DNA of 64,000 bases from Ophioceras dolichostomum (taxonomy: Eukaryota > Ascomycota > Sordariomycetes > Magnaporthales > Ophioceraceae), in NCBI GenBank assembly GCA_003049485.1, contig PYST01000183.1:1-64000 (forward strand), read 5' to 3'. Shown in pieces: positions 22,885 to 35,702 of the stretch (the stretch's first letter is position 1; each line of letters starts with the position of its first letter). Made by a program: the position numbers and the translations under genes. The notes under the pieces were generated by a model, which did no database searches, had not been told where the DNA came from, and was given only the letters and a program-made list of their open reading frames with translations.

Positions 22885-25800
22885 TAAGAAAACACCCTCT
22901 TCACCAGCTTGCCGTCTCCGCCTGTTTCTTACTGACTTGATCAGATGATTCAACTCCCATTACCCAGTTTCCCTGCTTTGTGTGTCGTATCAGGTAGCGG
23001 GTGCGAGTACAGAACAGGCATCCCCATGGTAGGCAAGGCAGACCACTCGGTTTTCGTCCAGTATAATCTTTCCAACACCGCCCCTGCGTGACTACATACA
23101 TGCCTGTAGTCCAATGATGGGATGAACACTAGCTGGCCAGGCAGGTGGGCAGGCGAGTGGTGAGTGACGTTCACATTCTCCTTCCTTGCCAGGGCAAGAG
23201 ATTCTTACGTACATACATGCTTGGTGCCGTGCGGCTGATTGTGTGAGTCCACGCCTCGCTGACCCACCAGCAAGCAGCAAAAGGAATCCTCTTAGGTGGG
23301 TGATGGGCACAATGGAACAGTAGCATCCGGACAGGAGCCAGAAAACCGAACGATTTCGCGAGACTCGTGTATGTAGGTAGGTAGGTACCTACTTTCTCAC
23401 ATAGAAGGATTTCCGTCGGCAGTTTTTCCCTAGTCCGTTTCACCCACCGATCCGACTCCTACCATCGGGCTCGGCTGGGGAGGAGAGGAGAGATTGAGTT
23501 ATCTCGAAGGGGTTCTAATTTGCCGCTCGCGCGGGTCGTTCGTTCATTGGCATTTGGGGGCAGAGAGCGGAGAGCAGAGACTAGAGAGACCAGAAAGAGC
23601 CTCCGCACTGCCACTGGCGCACTGGTTGTCTGTCCTCTGCAGCTCTGCCGGATGCAGTAGCCAGCCAGTGCCGACCTGCATTGAGTCAGTCGGGTTGGTG
23701 AGCTCTGGCGGCCACCAGTGTGCCAGTGTGCAGGTAATATATGCGAATACCGAAGCAAAACCGCCTGCTCCTGTATTTTATCGGCATACAAGCACGAATT
23801 ATACCCTTGGCGTCTTCGGGTGCAATATCGATAAGGCAAAGCGAGTTTTCTTCCCGAGCCCTTTTGTCTCTTGTCTCTAATTTCGACACGTTTCCCCCTC
23901 CTCTCTCTCTTGATGGCCTTCATCTCGAAATCTGTGTCTCAAAAAAACAGGTGATTACTAGGAAATTAGATTCGTGTAAGCCGGGTCATATTCCCGAGTC
24001 CTTCCCTTCCACTCCTGTCTTCCTCCGGATGGGGTGGTGGGTAGGAGCGAAGAGGAGGTGGTGGTAGTGTCAAGTTCCACGGATCCGAGGGGTGGAGAAG
24101 CTCCGGCGAAGGAATCCCCATTTTGTTGATGGCGCGAAAGCCAAACACGTCCGTCGCTCCCCGGATTCCTTCGGGACAAGTCTTAGAGAAGCAAAAACAA
24201 ACAGACTTGCTACTCCCACTAGCGGGCTCTGACAGAACAGCGATCGTGTGAGAAAGACAAAAGGCAGACGTTCCAGAAATGGAACCACAGCCAAGCCGCC
24301 GTTTTTCCCACCGCTCCTCTGCCATGTCATGAAAGTTGGTTGTTGTGTTATGATGATCATGGGCCGTGCATGGGACTGGAATGCCCGGATACCCACGTTC
24401 GGCGCATGCTCCTTCCAGTCCTGTATGTTTTTCCTTTCAGCTTTCTCGTATTCCCTCTCCAGCGAGAGGTGCGTTGGCGCCAAATCTGCAGGAAGTGCTA
24501 GCATGTGGGTGGTGAGCCGTGCGAGGAGGCAAGGACATGGAACTTTAGGAAATGCACAAACTTCCTTTGCTTATCACACACACATCGGCCGAAGGGGCTT
24601 GCTTTTGGGAACTCGCATTGCAGGACTTTATTGGGAGAAACGGCCGTTTCTTACAGCGTGCGCCTGCGAAGGGCGCCGGAATCCTCGTGATCCGCTGAGT
24701 TATTTTTTTTTTTTCCTTTTCTGTTTTGTTCTTTTTATTGATTCTCAAGCCGATCGGCGCCGTGGCGGCGAAGGTAATCCCCCGTATTCTAGTGGTGGCG
24801 TGTGATGATAGTGATGATATTCAGTTCTGAGCGGGATGCCAAGATATGCTCATCACGGTGATGAGGCTTGGTGATTAATAAGAATAACACGTTGGATTGC
24901 AGCCTTCCCTTACAGCACCAGCAGCACCAAGCAGCAGGAAGTCATCATGACCTGACTGGGCAGTAGGGCCTGGCACTTGGGACGACCAGGGCTTCATAGA
25001 CCCCATCAGAGCCTGCTGCTGGGCTGCAAGACGCCCCTCTTCGGCGGTTTGAATTTCAGCTCAGAGCCGAGGTGGGGGGTCGCTGGCAAACATGATGTCA
25101 CCGGATTCGCTGGATTGCCGTCTTGACTCCTGCCAAGCTGGCATTGCAGGGGAAATCACCGACGACGGCATAAGAAAAATCAATAGTCTGGATCGTTATC
25201 TCGGGGCTTGTGTTACCCCATGTCTGTCTGTGGCGGCCAGGATTTTCTCTCTCTTTTTCTTTCTCCCTCTCTCCCTATTTCTAAGGTCTTGGATAAGACG
25301 GATCGTTCGCACACCGGGCTCTGAGAACATAGGGAGGGGCTGGGAGGGCCGACTTGCTTCATTTGGATTTGTCAAGCCTCATCACATATTTCGTCCAAAA
25401 TGGACTGTGCGCCTTTTTCTCCCTTAACTTCTTTGCGCTTGGAACCTCCCCTCTTCCCCTCTCGATTCTGGCAGGTTTTGACCAACGGCGCCCCGTCGTT
25501 AGCGTGGTGAAAATGAATGCTCACTGCATGTGGTGCTGCTGCGGTGCCCCTGCGCTTTTTGTGCCGGTGTGCCGGTGTGCTAGTGTGCTGTTGTGCGTGC
25601 AGCGTACGTACATGTGCAGAGGATTGTAGAACCAACAACCTTGCTAGACGCAAAAGAGGAAGCAGCACGGAGCTCTCTCTCTAGCTGTGCTGTGATAGCT
25701 TTGCGTGGGATACGTGATATACACCACTTCGCAACGGATAATCGACGGGAATGGAGGCTCACTGCAGCAGACTGCAGCAATACTGCAGTAGCAGCGTGGG

Positions 25801-27886
25801 AGCTTTCTGCATCTCTGCATGCCGGGCCAGTGTGGTCCGATGATTTCTCATATTTTCTCGCCTTCTCAGGTCCTTGGGAGGAGCAGACACGGCCGTCGAG
25901 ACCGAACCGGAGGCTCGAAGCCGAACCTCACGGCCCCGAGCCTATCCGCAGGTCTCAGGTGCGCCAGTGCTAAGACATGACCGCTTTGGGAGGCTTTGTG
26001 AGGGAGGTGATGCTTGTGATTGGCGCTCGGTATTTCAGCCCAATAGTGTCGGACATAATCATCGATAATCTGGTTTGGATGGGTTGGAAACCCTGAGCTC
26101 TCCAATGAAAACCTGGGAATCAGTCAAGCTACTGCGGCTCACGGCGATGCAAGCTTTGGTCGAGGCAACCAAGATGTCCTTTGACCAGTCCTTTCCTTTC
26201 CCCTCATCTCTCCCGTCCGTGCTCCCCTCCCCCTCCAACAGGAAAATGAGCTCCAAATCTCCACCCGGGCACTAACACCCAGCATCATCCCGACAAGCCA
26301 AGCCTATTTTCGGAAGCGTTGCGACCCACCGTAACCCCCCTCCAACTCCAAAAATCCCCACTAGAGTTCGGAGTACCACTAGCGTCAACAATGTTAAAAG
26401 CTTCTGTTCGGTGACAAGGGGTGGGGGAAAGCCCTGTAGTGGGTTTGGACGTGGCACCCACTCACCTTCTTTCAACCTCAGTCGGTGCAGAGCGTGTGGG
26501 TGATTGGTGTCGAGGCGTCCACACTGCCTGCCAGCTCGTCCAGCCTACGGCTCCAAGCCGCCGCCTCATTGCCAGCTGGTGTGACTGAAAATTGCCAGCT
26601 TGCCAGCTCTTCAGCAGCATGTAGTACTCGATTGAGAATGCTATGCGCTAGCACGTAGGTAAATCGAGAGACACAGGTTCCTGCTTGAAGCTCCTAACCC
26701 CTCCCTCTGGCCAAGTCAGGCTGTACCCGTTGATCCCGCGCCGTCCGTCCTTCTGTCCGTTTTCGAAGGTCATTTGACGCCGACCGGTTTGACTTGCACT
26801 GACCTGCACTGACAGCGGGCAAACAGAACAACCGCCTTGAACACCAACACCTTCTGGTAGGCCAGCGAGCTGCAATGCTGCCACAGTACCAAGGCCACTA
26901 GCAGAACTTCTGTTTCGTTCCTCTAGCCAACTAGCCGTCGCCACATCTACAATTAGCGAGGCTATGCCCGGACATCCATGGGGACGGGACTGTCATGGAA
27001 CCGTTTTGCCCCAGAGATACTAAGAAAGCTTCCAGGCCATTCCCCGCCATGACCGCATCTCCCCATTGCCATGCTCTTCGGCGCTTCTGGACGAATGACC
27101 TAGCGCTCACTTGACTTGTTTACTGACAAACTCTTGCTTTCTTACTTTTTCCTTGGTCCTTCCTCGCCTCCCCACGTCAGAAAATCGATATCACCTTTTA
27201 CGGCGGCGTCGTGGTTCCGTTTCCGGCAACCTTGTTCCCGGAATCTTCCAGCCCCAGGCTAGTCGCCTAGCGTGTGTGAGAGAGAGGTAACTGCCTGCCT
27301 TCAAGGCGTCGAGGAGCGCCAAGCGAATTAAGAGCTCGGGCGAGGTTGAGTTCAGTCAAACACCTCGACAGCTATTGTTGTCGTGTCTGTATTATGGTGA
27401 GACCTGAGCTGACCAGGTTGATTCCTTTGACTCGAAGACGGAAATTCTCAAGGGTTAACGAACGAAATGAGATGAGCGAGAAGCAAAAAAAGGAAGTTCG
27501 GTGTGCAGTCAGACTTGAGTTCTTTGTTGGGTGCCCACTGCTCACTGCCCAGTTACTTCGTAAGGGATGTTCCTATGGTCACTGCATCATCACAAGAGTG
27601 GGGGAAGAGCTGATGATCAACCCGTGTTCCACTGGGCTTCATTTCTATTTCCCAATGCGGTGCCTACCCTGCGTCCCTGCCCTGGCCCTGTAGCATGAAC
27701 TGGAGTGGCCGGCCGCCTGGACAGCCGCAGATGGTCCCTGTCTCTCGTCACAATTTTATGTCTGTTCCCTTTGTCTGTTTCCTTGCGTTCTGTCCATTGC
27801 TTTTCGCTTTATTGCTCACGGGGGAAACGTCTGAACGCCACTTTCTTTTCTTCTGGCTTCCCAGCCAGCCCGCCAACCCGCCAGCG

Positions 27887-27991
27887 AGCAAGCCATACAG
27901 CAAGCCATACAGCAAACCATATAGCAAACCATACAGCAAACCATACAGCAAACCATACAGCAAACCATACAGCAAACCATACAGCAAACCA
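27887..27991. repeat. 12-bp minisatellite, about 8.7 units
   Basis: Eight full copies of a 12-base unit (consensus agcaaaccatac) run from 27887 to 27982, with a partial ninth to 27991. The first two copies carry agcaagcc and the third ends in atat, so the array is nearly homogeneous. Because 12 is divisible by 3, every frame stays open (one + frame reads as repeated KPYS), but no gene structure supports translation. Confidence 0.9.
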
Positions 27992-29082
27992 GACGTTCCT
28001 TACAGCAAGCACATCGATATTTCCTATGCAAGTGTATGCACGTCCCATCCCAATATTCACCGCCATGTGCCCGCGGGATTTATCGAGCCGTATCGGGAAG
28101 CCCACATATCAGCGACTGCAAGTGCGGCGTCCAGTCCTACGGTGCCTGGCCTGGCCAGATCTTTGATCTTTACCTGTAACATGGACGGATTATATCTCAT
28201 ATGTACAAACGGACCACACACGACACGGGGAGTCGAGCGACGGAATAGCTACTACGGAATGCTGCTCCTCCACTTCCCGGGGACAACATGGACGACATGG
28301 ACGACAAGCTAGTTCTTCTGGGCTCATGGCGCAACAGCCAAGGAGACACAAAGACGCCCTTGCAGGTCTTGTCGTCCTCCTCCTCCGAGAGCTAGGCTCT
28401 GGGCTTCGCCATGACTTTCTAATTATCGACTCCAGAGAAAGGAATGTCGACCGCCTGTCTCAGAAACTTGCCACTGGCGACAGACGCTCCAAGAAGTCTT
28501 GGGGCAGTTGAGCTGGTACCTCGAGGTGGCCACCAAGGTAGCCTCCGCCTGGCTGGCTCGTTGGCGGCCCAACCAATACGAAGCGCTCGAGCTGTCAAGT
28601 GGGCTCAGCGGTGGGCTCAGAAAACGGACATCCGTCCTGCAGCCACTCAATAGAGGCTCTCCACCGCTTCCCAGACTGGTCGATATTCTCAGGATTGACG
28701 CACAGCGCTGCACCCTTCCTGTCATCTCAGCCTCCAGCCACCGCACTGGGCGGGCGCCCTGCACTCCCTCTCTTTTTTTCTTCTTCTCCTTGTCCTGCCC
28801 AACCAGCCCTGCTGCTAGTGGCAGACCCTGGCCCTCCCATCCCTGTCTCCCTTGCCAAGTGCAGTTCGAATCCGACCCCATGGGAGGTCTAATCAGACGC
28901 AGCAGCAACCGTGGCTGGCTGCTGCTGGCTGCTTCTGCTGGCAGCTTCTCTCCTCTGAGCTGGGCCTGGCCCGGCTGCTCGGCTTCCTCCAGGGTAGTGG
29001 TGCAAACCGGCCAGTCCCGTTCCTCCAGTCACGGACACACGCTCACACGCCCGCCCTCTGTCGCGTGAGAACCTGATCTCAT

Positions 29083-29088
29083 TATAAA
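29083..29088 (+). promoter_or_regulatory. Candidate TATA box of the multicopper oxidase
   Basis: TATAAA lies 254 bases before the oxidase ATG in a locally AT-rich patch, followed by a pyrimidine-rich leader (about 29150-29330). Position and context fit a core promoter, implying a leader near 220 bases. No transcript data are available here. Confidence 0.45.
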
Positions 29089-29336
29089 CATGCCTTCGCC
29101 CTCGTTATGTTCAGAGTTCGAGGGATCTTCACTCGTGCAGCCCAAGCGTTTCCTTCCTCATCTTCTTTCCTTGTTCCCTTTCCCCCTTCCCCCCTGCCTG
29201 GTTTGGGCTCCCCCCCACCAGCACACTCGTTGACAAGTGTCTGCCTGTCTTGCCTGTCTTGTATCTCTAGTCTTCCCTCGCTGCTACTTCGATCGTTCAC
29301 AGCAACAAATCTGCTCTCTCGCTTCGCTCCGCGAAC

Positions 29337-31504
29337 ATGCGTTTCGCTCCGTTCGCTTCGGCCTGCGCGGCTGGCATGGCCGCCGTCGCCAGCGCCGCTA
29401 CCGTCACCTATGACTGGACCGTCGACTGGGTCCGGGCCAACCCCGATGGCCTGTTTGAGCGCCCCGTCATCGGCATCAACCACGCCTGGCCCTGCCCGGC
29501 CATCCAGGCCACTCTGGGCGACACCGTCGTCGTCAAGATCAGGAACAACCTGGGCAACCAGACCACCGGCCTCCACTTCCACGGCATCAACCAGGTCAGC
29601 TCGCCGATGATGGACGGCGCCTCGGGTGTCACTCAGTGCCCCGTCCCTCCTGGCGAGACCCTGACCTACCAGTTCATTGTACGTTGCTGTCATGCCCCTC
29701 TCCCTCGAGGCTCACTTCTTCTCCACTTCTGCCAAGCTGTGGCTCCCAAGGCTACGACTCTACTACTACCACCACGGGTGATAGTCTCTTTGACTTTTCC
29801 CTTTTGCTAACATAGTGCCACTATGATATCCACAGGCCGATGCTCCCGGCACATACTGGTGTATGTAATCATCATTCCTCACTTTCTAGCCACTCTGATT
29901 TAGCACTAACATGAACCGCCCACCCAACCTATCAGACCACTCCCACACCATGGGTCAGTACCCTGACGGCCTGCGCGGCCCCCTTATCATCAAGGATCCC
30001 AATGACCCGTACAAGGGCAAGTACGATGAGGAGGTCATCCTGACCCTCTCGGACTGGTACGTTCAGCCCTACGCCCTACGCCCTACGCTTCACGTTCTTT
30101 TCCCATCCCATGACGATATCATGCAGCTCTCCAACAGAAAACTAACACCTTACCTTCCCTCCCCACACTGCAGGTACAAGAATGAGACGCTGGATCTGGT
30201 CCGCAACATGTTGACCACGACCAACGTCCGCTTCCTCCCGCCTTTCCCGGACAGCATCATCCTCAACGAGGGCGGCCTCAGCAAGTACACCTTCGTCAAG
30301 GGCAAGACGTACCGCTTCCGCATCATCAGCTTCGCGGCCTTTGCCTCGGCCATGCTGCAGTTCGACTCGCACACCATGCAGGTGATCATGAACGACGCCG
30401 CCTACATCGAGCAGCACCAGGCGTACCAGATCCGCGTCTCGCCTGCGCAGCGGTACGACGTTCTGATCTCGTGCATCGACCGGGACAACCGCAACTACCC
30501 CATCCTGGTCTCCCTGGACCAGAACCGCGACTGGACCAACACTGCCTCCACGCCGCCCGTCGGCTGGCCCAAGAACGTCACCGGCTACCTGGTCATGGAC
30601 ACGGCCAAGCCGCTGCCGGCCTACTCGGTCGAGAAGTGGCAGCCCGTGGACGACTCGCACTTCAGGCCGTACGGCGGGACGCCCATCCTGCCGGCGCCCA
30701 ACAAGATCATCCAGCTGGACTTCTCGTTCTGCCGCGACGCCAACGACCTGCCGCGCGCCTGCTTCAACAACAAGACCTATATCCCGCCCAAGGTGCCCTC
30801 GCTGATGACGGCGGCCACGACGGGCGACTCCAACAGCAACCCGCTCGTGTACGGCAACGTGCTGCCCTTCGTGGTCAACTACGGCGACATCGTCGACATC
30901 GTCGTCAACAACATCGACGCCGCCGTGCACCCGTTCCACCTGCACGGCCACCACTTCCAGGTGCTGGACCGGCCCCACAGCGGCACGGGGGTCTGGTCGG
31001 GCCGGTCGAACGGCTTCAACACGGTGCCTCCCCAGCGCGACACCGTCCACGTCATGGCCAACTCGTTCGCCGTCCTGCGCTTCAAGGCCACCAACCCAGG
31101 CGTCTTCCTCTTCCACTGCCACATCGAGTGGCACGTCGAGATGGGCCTGACCGCCACCATCGTCGAGGCGCCCGACCGCCTCAAGAACCTGTCCTTCCCT
31201 GCCGACCACATCAACGCCTGCAACAAGCTGGGCACCCCGACCGCCGGCAACGCCGCCGGCAACACGGTCAACGTGCTCGACACGAGCGGGTACCAAACCG
31301 TTCCCGACCTTGTCTACAACGGGTAAGATTTCTCTCTCTCTCTCCACCCTCTCTCACACACACCTTTTCCCTTCCTGCCTTGGGACAGTTCACAACAAAG
31401 GAACGTGAATGACTGACCTTGTTTCTTTTTACTTCGCACACAGTGCCATGTACTTCCCTCCCCCTGCGCCCAAGCGCGCCCGGAAGGTCAGGATGAACCT
31501 GTAG
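29337..31504 (+). CDS. Secreted multicopper oxidase, Fet3 lineage (pigment/ABR1-like laccase)
   Basis: Copper enzyme expected to oxidise phenolic substrates while reducing oxygen to water. Five exons (29337-29678, 29836-29860, 29936-30056, 30174-31322, 31444-31504) give 565 residues; exon 2 is only 25 nt. A signal peptide is evident at about 1-20 (cleavage near ASA|ATV). All four copper motifs are present: HFHG (H80, H82), YHSHT, HPFHLHGHHF (H415, H418, H420) and HCHIEWH (477-483). The C-terminus is basic (KRARKVRMNL) and has no membrane segment, unlike plasma-membrane Fet3. Overall sequence style (PVIGINHAWPCPAI, TYIPPKVPSLMT) follows Fet3 rather than classical fungal laccases. The acidic residues giving Fet3 its iron specificity do not seem conserved, judged from memory. 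The downstream same-strand polyketide synthase suggests a role in melanin polymerisation. Confidence 0.88.
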
Positions 31505-34500
31505 ATATCACGATCCCACCATCGTGCACCCTAATACCCTTCCCACTCTCGTCGGTTGTCTTCCCATCTGCACACGCACACGCACATGCACATGCACAGT
31601 AATCTCTGTCCATGTGCTTGCTGCGGCGTTGGGAAGACAAACCTGCGATGGGAAATCGTAATAGAGGCTTTCTGCACCTCGTTTCCCTCTTTTTTTCCTG
31701 CTTGGGACTGACTCCTATCTGTGGAGTCTCCCTTTCCTTCCCCTCTCTGACGATTTCCCTATTTTTAATGTTTTTGTTTCTTTGGTTAATTCCCCCTCTT
31801 GTATCATTTCGAAGCAAGCGTGGCTAGCTGGCGTAAAGGGGGGTTGTTGGAGGGGTGTTTTCGAGGGAGGGAAAGCTTTCAGTATCGAGTATCCTGTAGA
31901 CAAAAACAAAGTAGCTTGATCCCCCTTCCCTTCTCTCTCCCTCTTCTCTCTCTCTCTCTCTCACTCAGCTGGCCGAAGGTGTTTATGGCGTGTTGTTCTC
32001 TTTGCCTCATGCGATGAGTGACGGTGGATGGATGGATGAGTGGTTCGACGGGAGAGGGGATGATGAGATGGTGGATGATGACCTAGCTTGGCTAGGAGAT
32101 TCGAAGAAAAAAATTGGAGTGTTTTTCTGGTTTCCTCATGCACTTGCACTTGCCTCTCTCTCTCTCTCCGTTCGCTTGATGATGTTGCTTGTTCTCCTTA
32201 GAACTCTCCGATCTCCATTTCCTCCTTTCTCCTGTCCTCATGACCATCCGCGCTCGCGGTGGAGCTCCTCCCTGATGATTTGCACATGTCCTTTCCGTTT
32301 CCCAGGCTTCTCGCTTGAGAGCCGTGACAGAAATAGACAAGATGCTATAGAATGAATTTGAACGGCATCACTATGCGCACCATCTGCTGAACCAACTACC
32401 CTGCTGCTGCCGCTCATTAATCCTAAAACGCCGAGGGGGCGTGCAACGAATGAAAGGTAATCGTAGATGCTCGCGACTGATGCGCTGATCTTTTGAGAGG
32501 GGAAGGAGAAAGGCACGCCTATGACACGTAGAAGTGAAATGGGGAAGGAGGTAGGAGAGGGGCGGGGAGGAGATCCAGAGACCATGATCAAGTGATCATC
32601 GATCGACTCCTGAGGCCGCAAGCAAAGGTAAAAGAGAAGGAAGGTTCGGATGGGAGACGGAATATTTCGGACAATAGACCAGAGGAGAAGGAGTTCCATC
32701 GCACCTGTGGAATCCGTTCACGACGCGACGGAACCCTTGCCTCAGACCTCAGTTCCGACAGTCTTTCTGCAAAGAGAGAAGACATTTTGGCATCAATGCC
32801 CCGTCTGTGGTTTGCACACACAACGTATCCGTAGTCGGCTGTCGGGTGGCATGGAGGCAGGTAGGTGGAGGGGGATGGGCGTCGTCTATCCGGTGACGGC
32901 GGCGAGATTGGTGGTCTCGAAGAGTTACCTCGGTCTCGAGTCTGTAGGGACACAGCCCGCTCGAGAAGCTAAGACTCGGGGCTATTCGTTCTGAGGGCTT
33001 GTCAGCGACCTGGTGAGATGGCGGAGATGAAGCAGGGCGGGAGGATTTCATGTCGAGCAAATGGGCTAGGCAGATAGGTAGGTAGATGTCAGGGCTAGGT
33101 GTCAGTCAGGTACGAGCTGGACTGCCCACAGACCGGTTCTTCGGATAATCCGAAAACAAAAAATGCAGGCCCTGGATCGAGCGGTGGGATCACGAAGGAG
33201 GATCGATCGGAAATCGAACAAAAAATTGGCAGACAGGACAGGAGGGCAACCTACAGGCACAGGCCTACGTATGTAGACAGTCGGTCGACCAGGGGGCCCG
33301 GCCAAGGGAGATGAGGCATCATAAGGTGAGAATGGGCTTTTCCTTCGTCGGAATCAGGCGGTGATGATGCAGTCATCGATACGGTGATCATCGTAAGTGA
33401 GAATAGACGTCGTCGGGGAAGTTGGAACGGGCCAGGGCAATGAGAGAGGCGGGAACATGTCAAAGGAAGGTGATACGGGGAGGGTCGATGGTGAAAGCTT
33501 AGAAATGCACAGGAGACGGTCGCTTTCATCTTATGTCTTCTCTCTAGAGACGCTAAGATATCTTAGGTAGGTAGTAGGTATATGGAAGAGGGGTTGAGCA
33601 AGGAGACTAGGGAGCATCGACAAAGGAGGGGTCGGTTGGTCAGAGGAGATTCGAAGAGGGGAAGGTCGGTCTGGTCTGCCTACGGAATGCATACCCACCT
33701 AGCAAGTCCCTGATTCTGGAATGTGGTACGCGGTCTGCTATGGCAACCGGACGTTCCTTTCCGCCTCCTGTCCTGCAAGGCCAACCCCCCTTTTTCGACA
33801 TCTCCAGCTAGTCCAGCCAGTCAACTACGAGGAGAGCATGCACGTTTGTATCAGAATATGTACAGTTCGGCGAGCAGAATGTGCCTCCCACCTCGCACTG
33901 GCCAGTTGGGAAAAGGCAAGGTGGATACAGGTGAATGATTGGAGGAGAGGGGCCCAAGTATGACGGGCCCTTCGGGTCAAGGTAGGTTGGTAGCTATTGC
34001 GTAGAGGCAGAAAAGGGCTGGCTGATCACTTAGTCTATGCTCTCTCGGGCTGGTGGCTCTGTTTCTGGCGCGTGTGTCCTGTGCTCACGGAGAGGGCTTT
34101 CCGGAGAGAAAGACTAGGCAGGTAGGCAGGTAGTATGTCATTATTCTAAGGAGCAGTATGGACTCGCTCGATAGCCTGTGTGATGTTTAGAACTCTTTAA
34201 GCTGAGCGGCCGTTGTTCGGGGCTGACCGGTGTACAATCCCAGGAGTAGACGTGTGCACACACACTCTCTCTTACACATCTCTAGTGGACAGAGGATTGG
34301 GTGGTACCAGACATCACATATGCCAACACCACCCCATCCGGCTTATGTAACAGGGGGGAACGAGACCCTGCATTGACAAGGTAGGTGGGCTTACCGGCGT
34401 TACCATTCGGCGTGGACGGAGGTCCCAGGGACGACTGGGGCTACGGAATACGGAGGGGGGAAAATGAAAACCACCCACGTTGCCCGGCGACCGGATTCGG

Positions 34501-35677
34501 GGCTTACAGTCGGTCCGCATTCGTGCGTAAGATGCCATAACGCCGACTGAGGCCTTTAATCATAAGCGCCGGGACAGCCGGTGGTTGGCCGTCATCCAGT
34601 CGATGGGCCACATGGGGCCGTGAAACGAACCCTTTTTGACATGGACCTTTTGACATGGTGCCACTCGGGCATGCTGCAGAACCAACCGAGATCTAGATGT
34701 GGGAGGTAGCAAGCCGCCCACGGGCGAGGGAAATAGGGGGTGAAGGGGGTGAAGATTGGGAAGATACCTAGGTAGGTCGGTTGACAGACAGGCAAGATTT
34801 GCCGTGACAGCCGACAAGGCCGCCGGGCATGCCGCCGGGCATAGGAGCGGGATGAAGCCATCCATCCCTCGTCACGATCGAGTGGGAGTCGAGTATCTGT
34901 CTTGCCACCTCTTTCTGTGATTCTCCCGAGGTTTAGGCACGCAGCAGTAAAGAAGCGTCGTCAAGAGCAGCGGACGCACAGCCATCAGTAAGCAGCAGAA
35001 TAGAGAGGGAGAGAGTCGCTTGCTAATAAAGTCTCCCTCTTTTTTTCCTCTTCTCGCACAAACATGCAAATGATGCAAAGCATGCCGAGATTTCGGATGC
35101 TAGCCGAGACCTCCCTCCTGCCAAATGGGTGGGCGGGACGCAAAGAAAGGGGGGAGGAAAAAGGGGGCGTTGCGATAGGAGGGAGGTGCGGGAGCAGGCG
35201 AAAAGGGGGAATGGATACGCGCCGTCGTGAGATCTTTTGCACTTTGACGGTGGTCAAAAGAGCAACTCACGAACTGCTCGAGGCGGCGGTCGGTTAGGTC
35301 CCGCCAGCCACGATGGCACGGCAGAGAGTGACAGACATCCGGGGGAGGGAACTGAGGTGCGTCTCTGGCAGAAGAGTACGGGTGTAGATGGGCGCTGATG
35401 ACAGCTTGTAATTTCTCTTCTGTTTTCTGTCTGTCGTCTCCCTCCCCTTTTTTTGGTCTCTGGATTATGCCGCGGCCTGATCTCCTCCAAAGGGGTCCGG
35501 ATTCAATGCCGCCCCATATCAGCCGGTCGGTCTATAGACACATCAACCCACAGTACCAACAGCGCTCGGATACAACCTATCGTTGCTACTAAACAATCGG
35601 CTGGAAGAAGAAAGATAAAAGAAAAAGTGGGAGGAGTGAAGGGACCAAGGGAACCAAAGGGACGCAGAGACAAAGGG

Positions 35678-35702
35678 GAGAGAGAGAGAGAGAGAGAGAG
35701 AG
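35678..35702. repeat. (GA)n microsatellite
   Basis: Uninterrupted run of about 12 GA dinucleotides inside the long gene-free interval. A similar tract of about nine units lies at 56528-56546. Confidence 0.9.

Larger units (their letters stand above)
21198..29336. other. 8.1-kb gene-free region upstream of the multicopper oxidase
   Basis: No supported gene across about 8.1 kb. The longest open frames (such as 24248-24805 and 28499-29068) are low-complexity or lack any family signature. Contents seen: a small perfect hairpin at 21819-21836 (7-bp stem, TTAC loop), a poly-G tract next to a sequence gap at 22833-22879, TACCTA islands near 21651 and 23371, and the 12-bp minisatellite at 27887-27991. 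The last few hundred bases carry the oxidase promoter and leader. Confidence 0.55.

Noticed and set aside
27887..27991. CRISPR-like array
   Set aside because: Units are directly adjacent with no spacers, and the genome is eukaryotic.
27695..28312. A 205-codon frame with repeated KPYS units as a repeat protein
   Set aside because: The repeat unit is 12 bp, so all frames remain open. The flanking codons look random and there is no promoter or splice support.
28861..28885. tRNA B-box-like gttcgaatcc
   Set aside because: The flanking five bases do not pair to form a T-stem, and no A box or acceptor stem is present. A similar look-alike at about 6355-6365 fails in the same way.
30142..31347. A 401-codon minus-strand frame opposite the oxidase
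   Set aside because: Antisense shadow of the main oxidase exon, rich in Val, Asp, Gly and Arg, with no recognisable motif.
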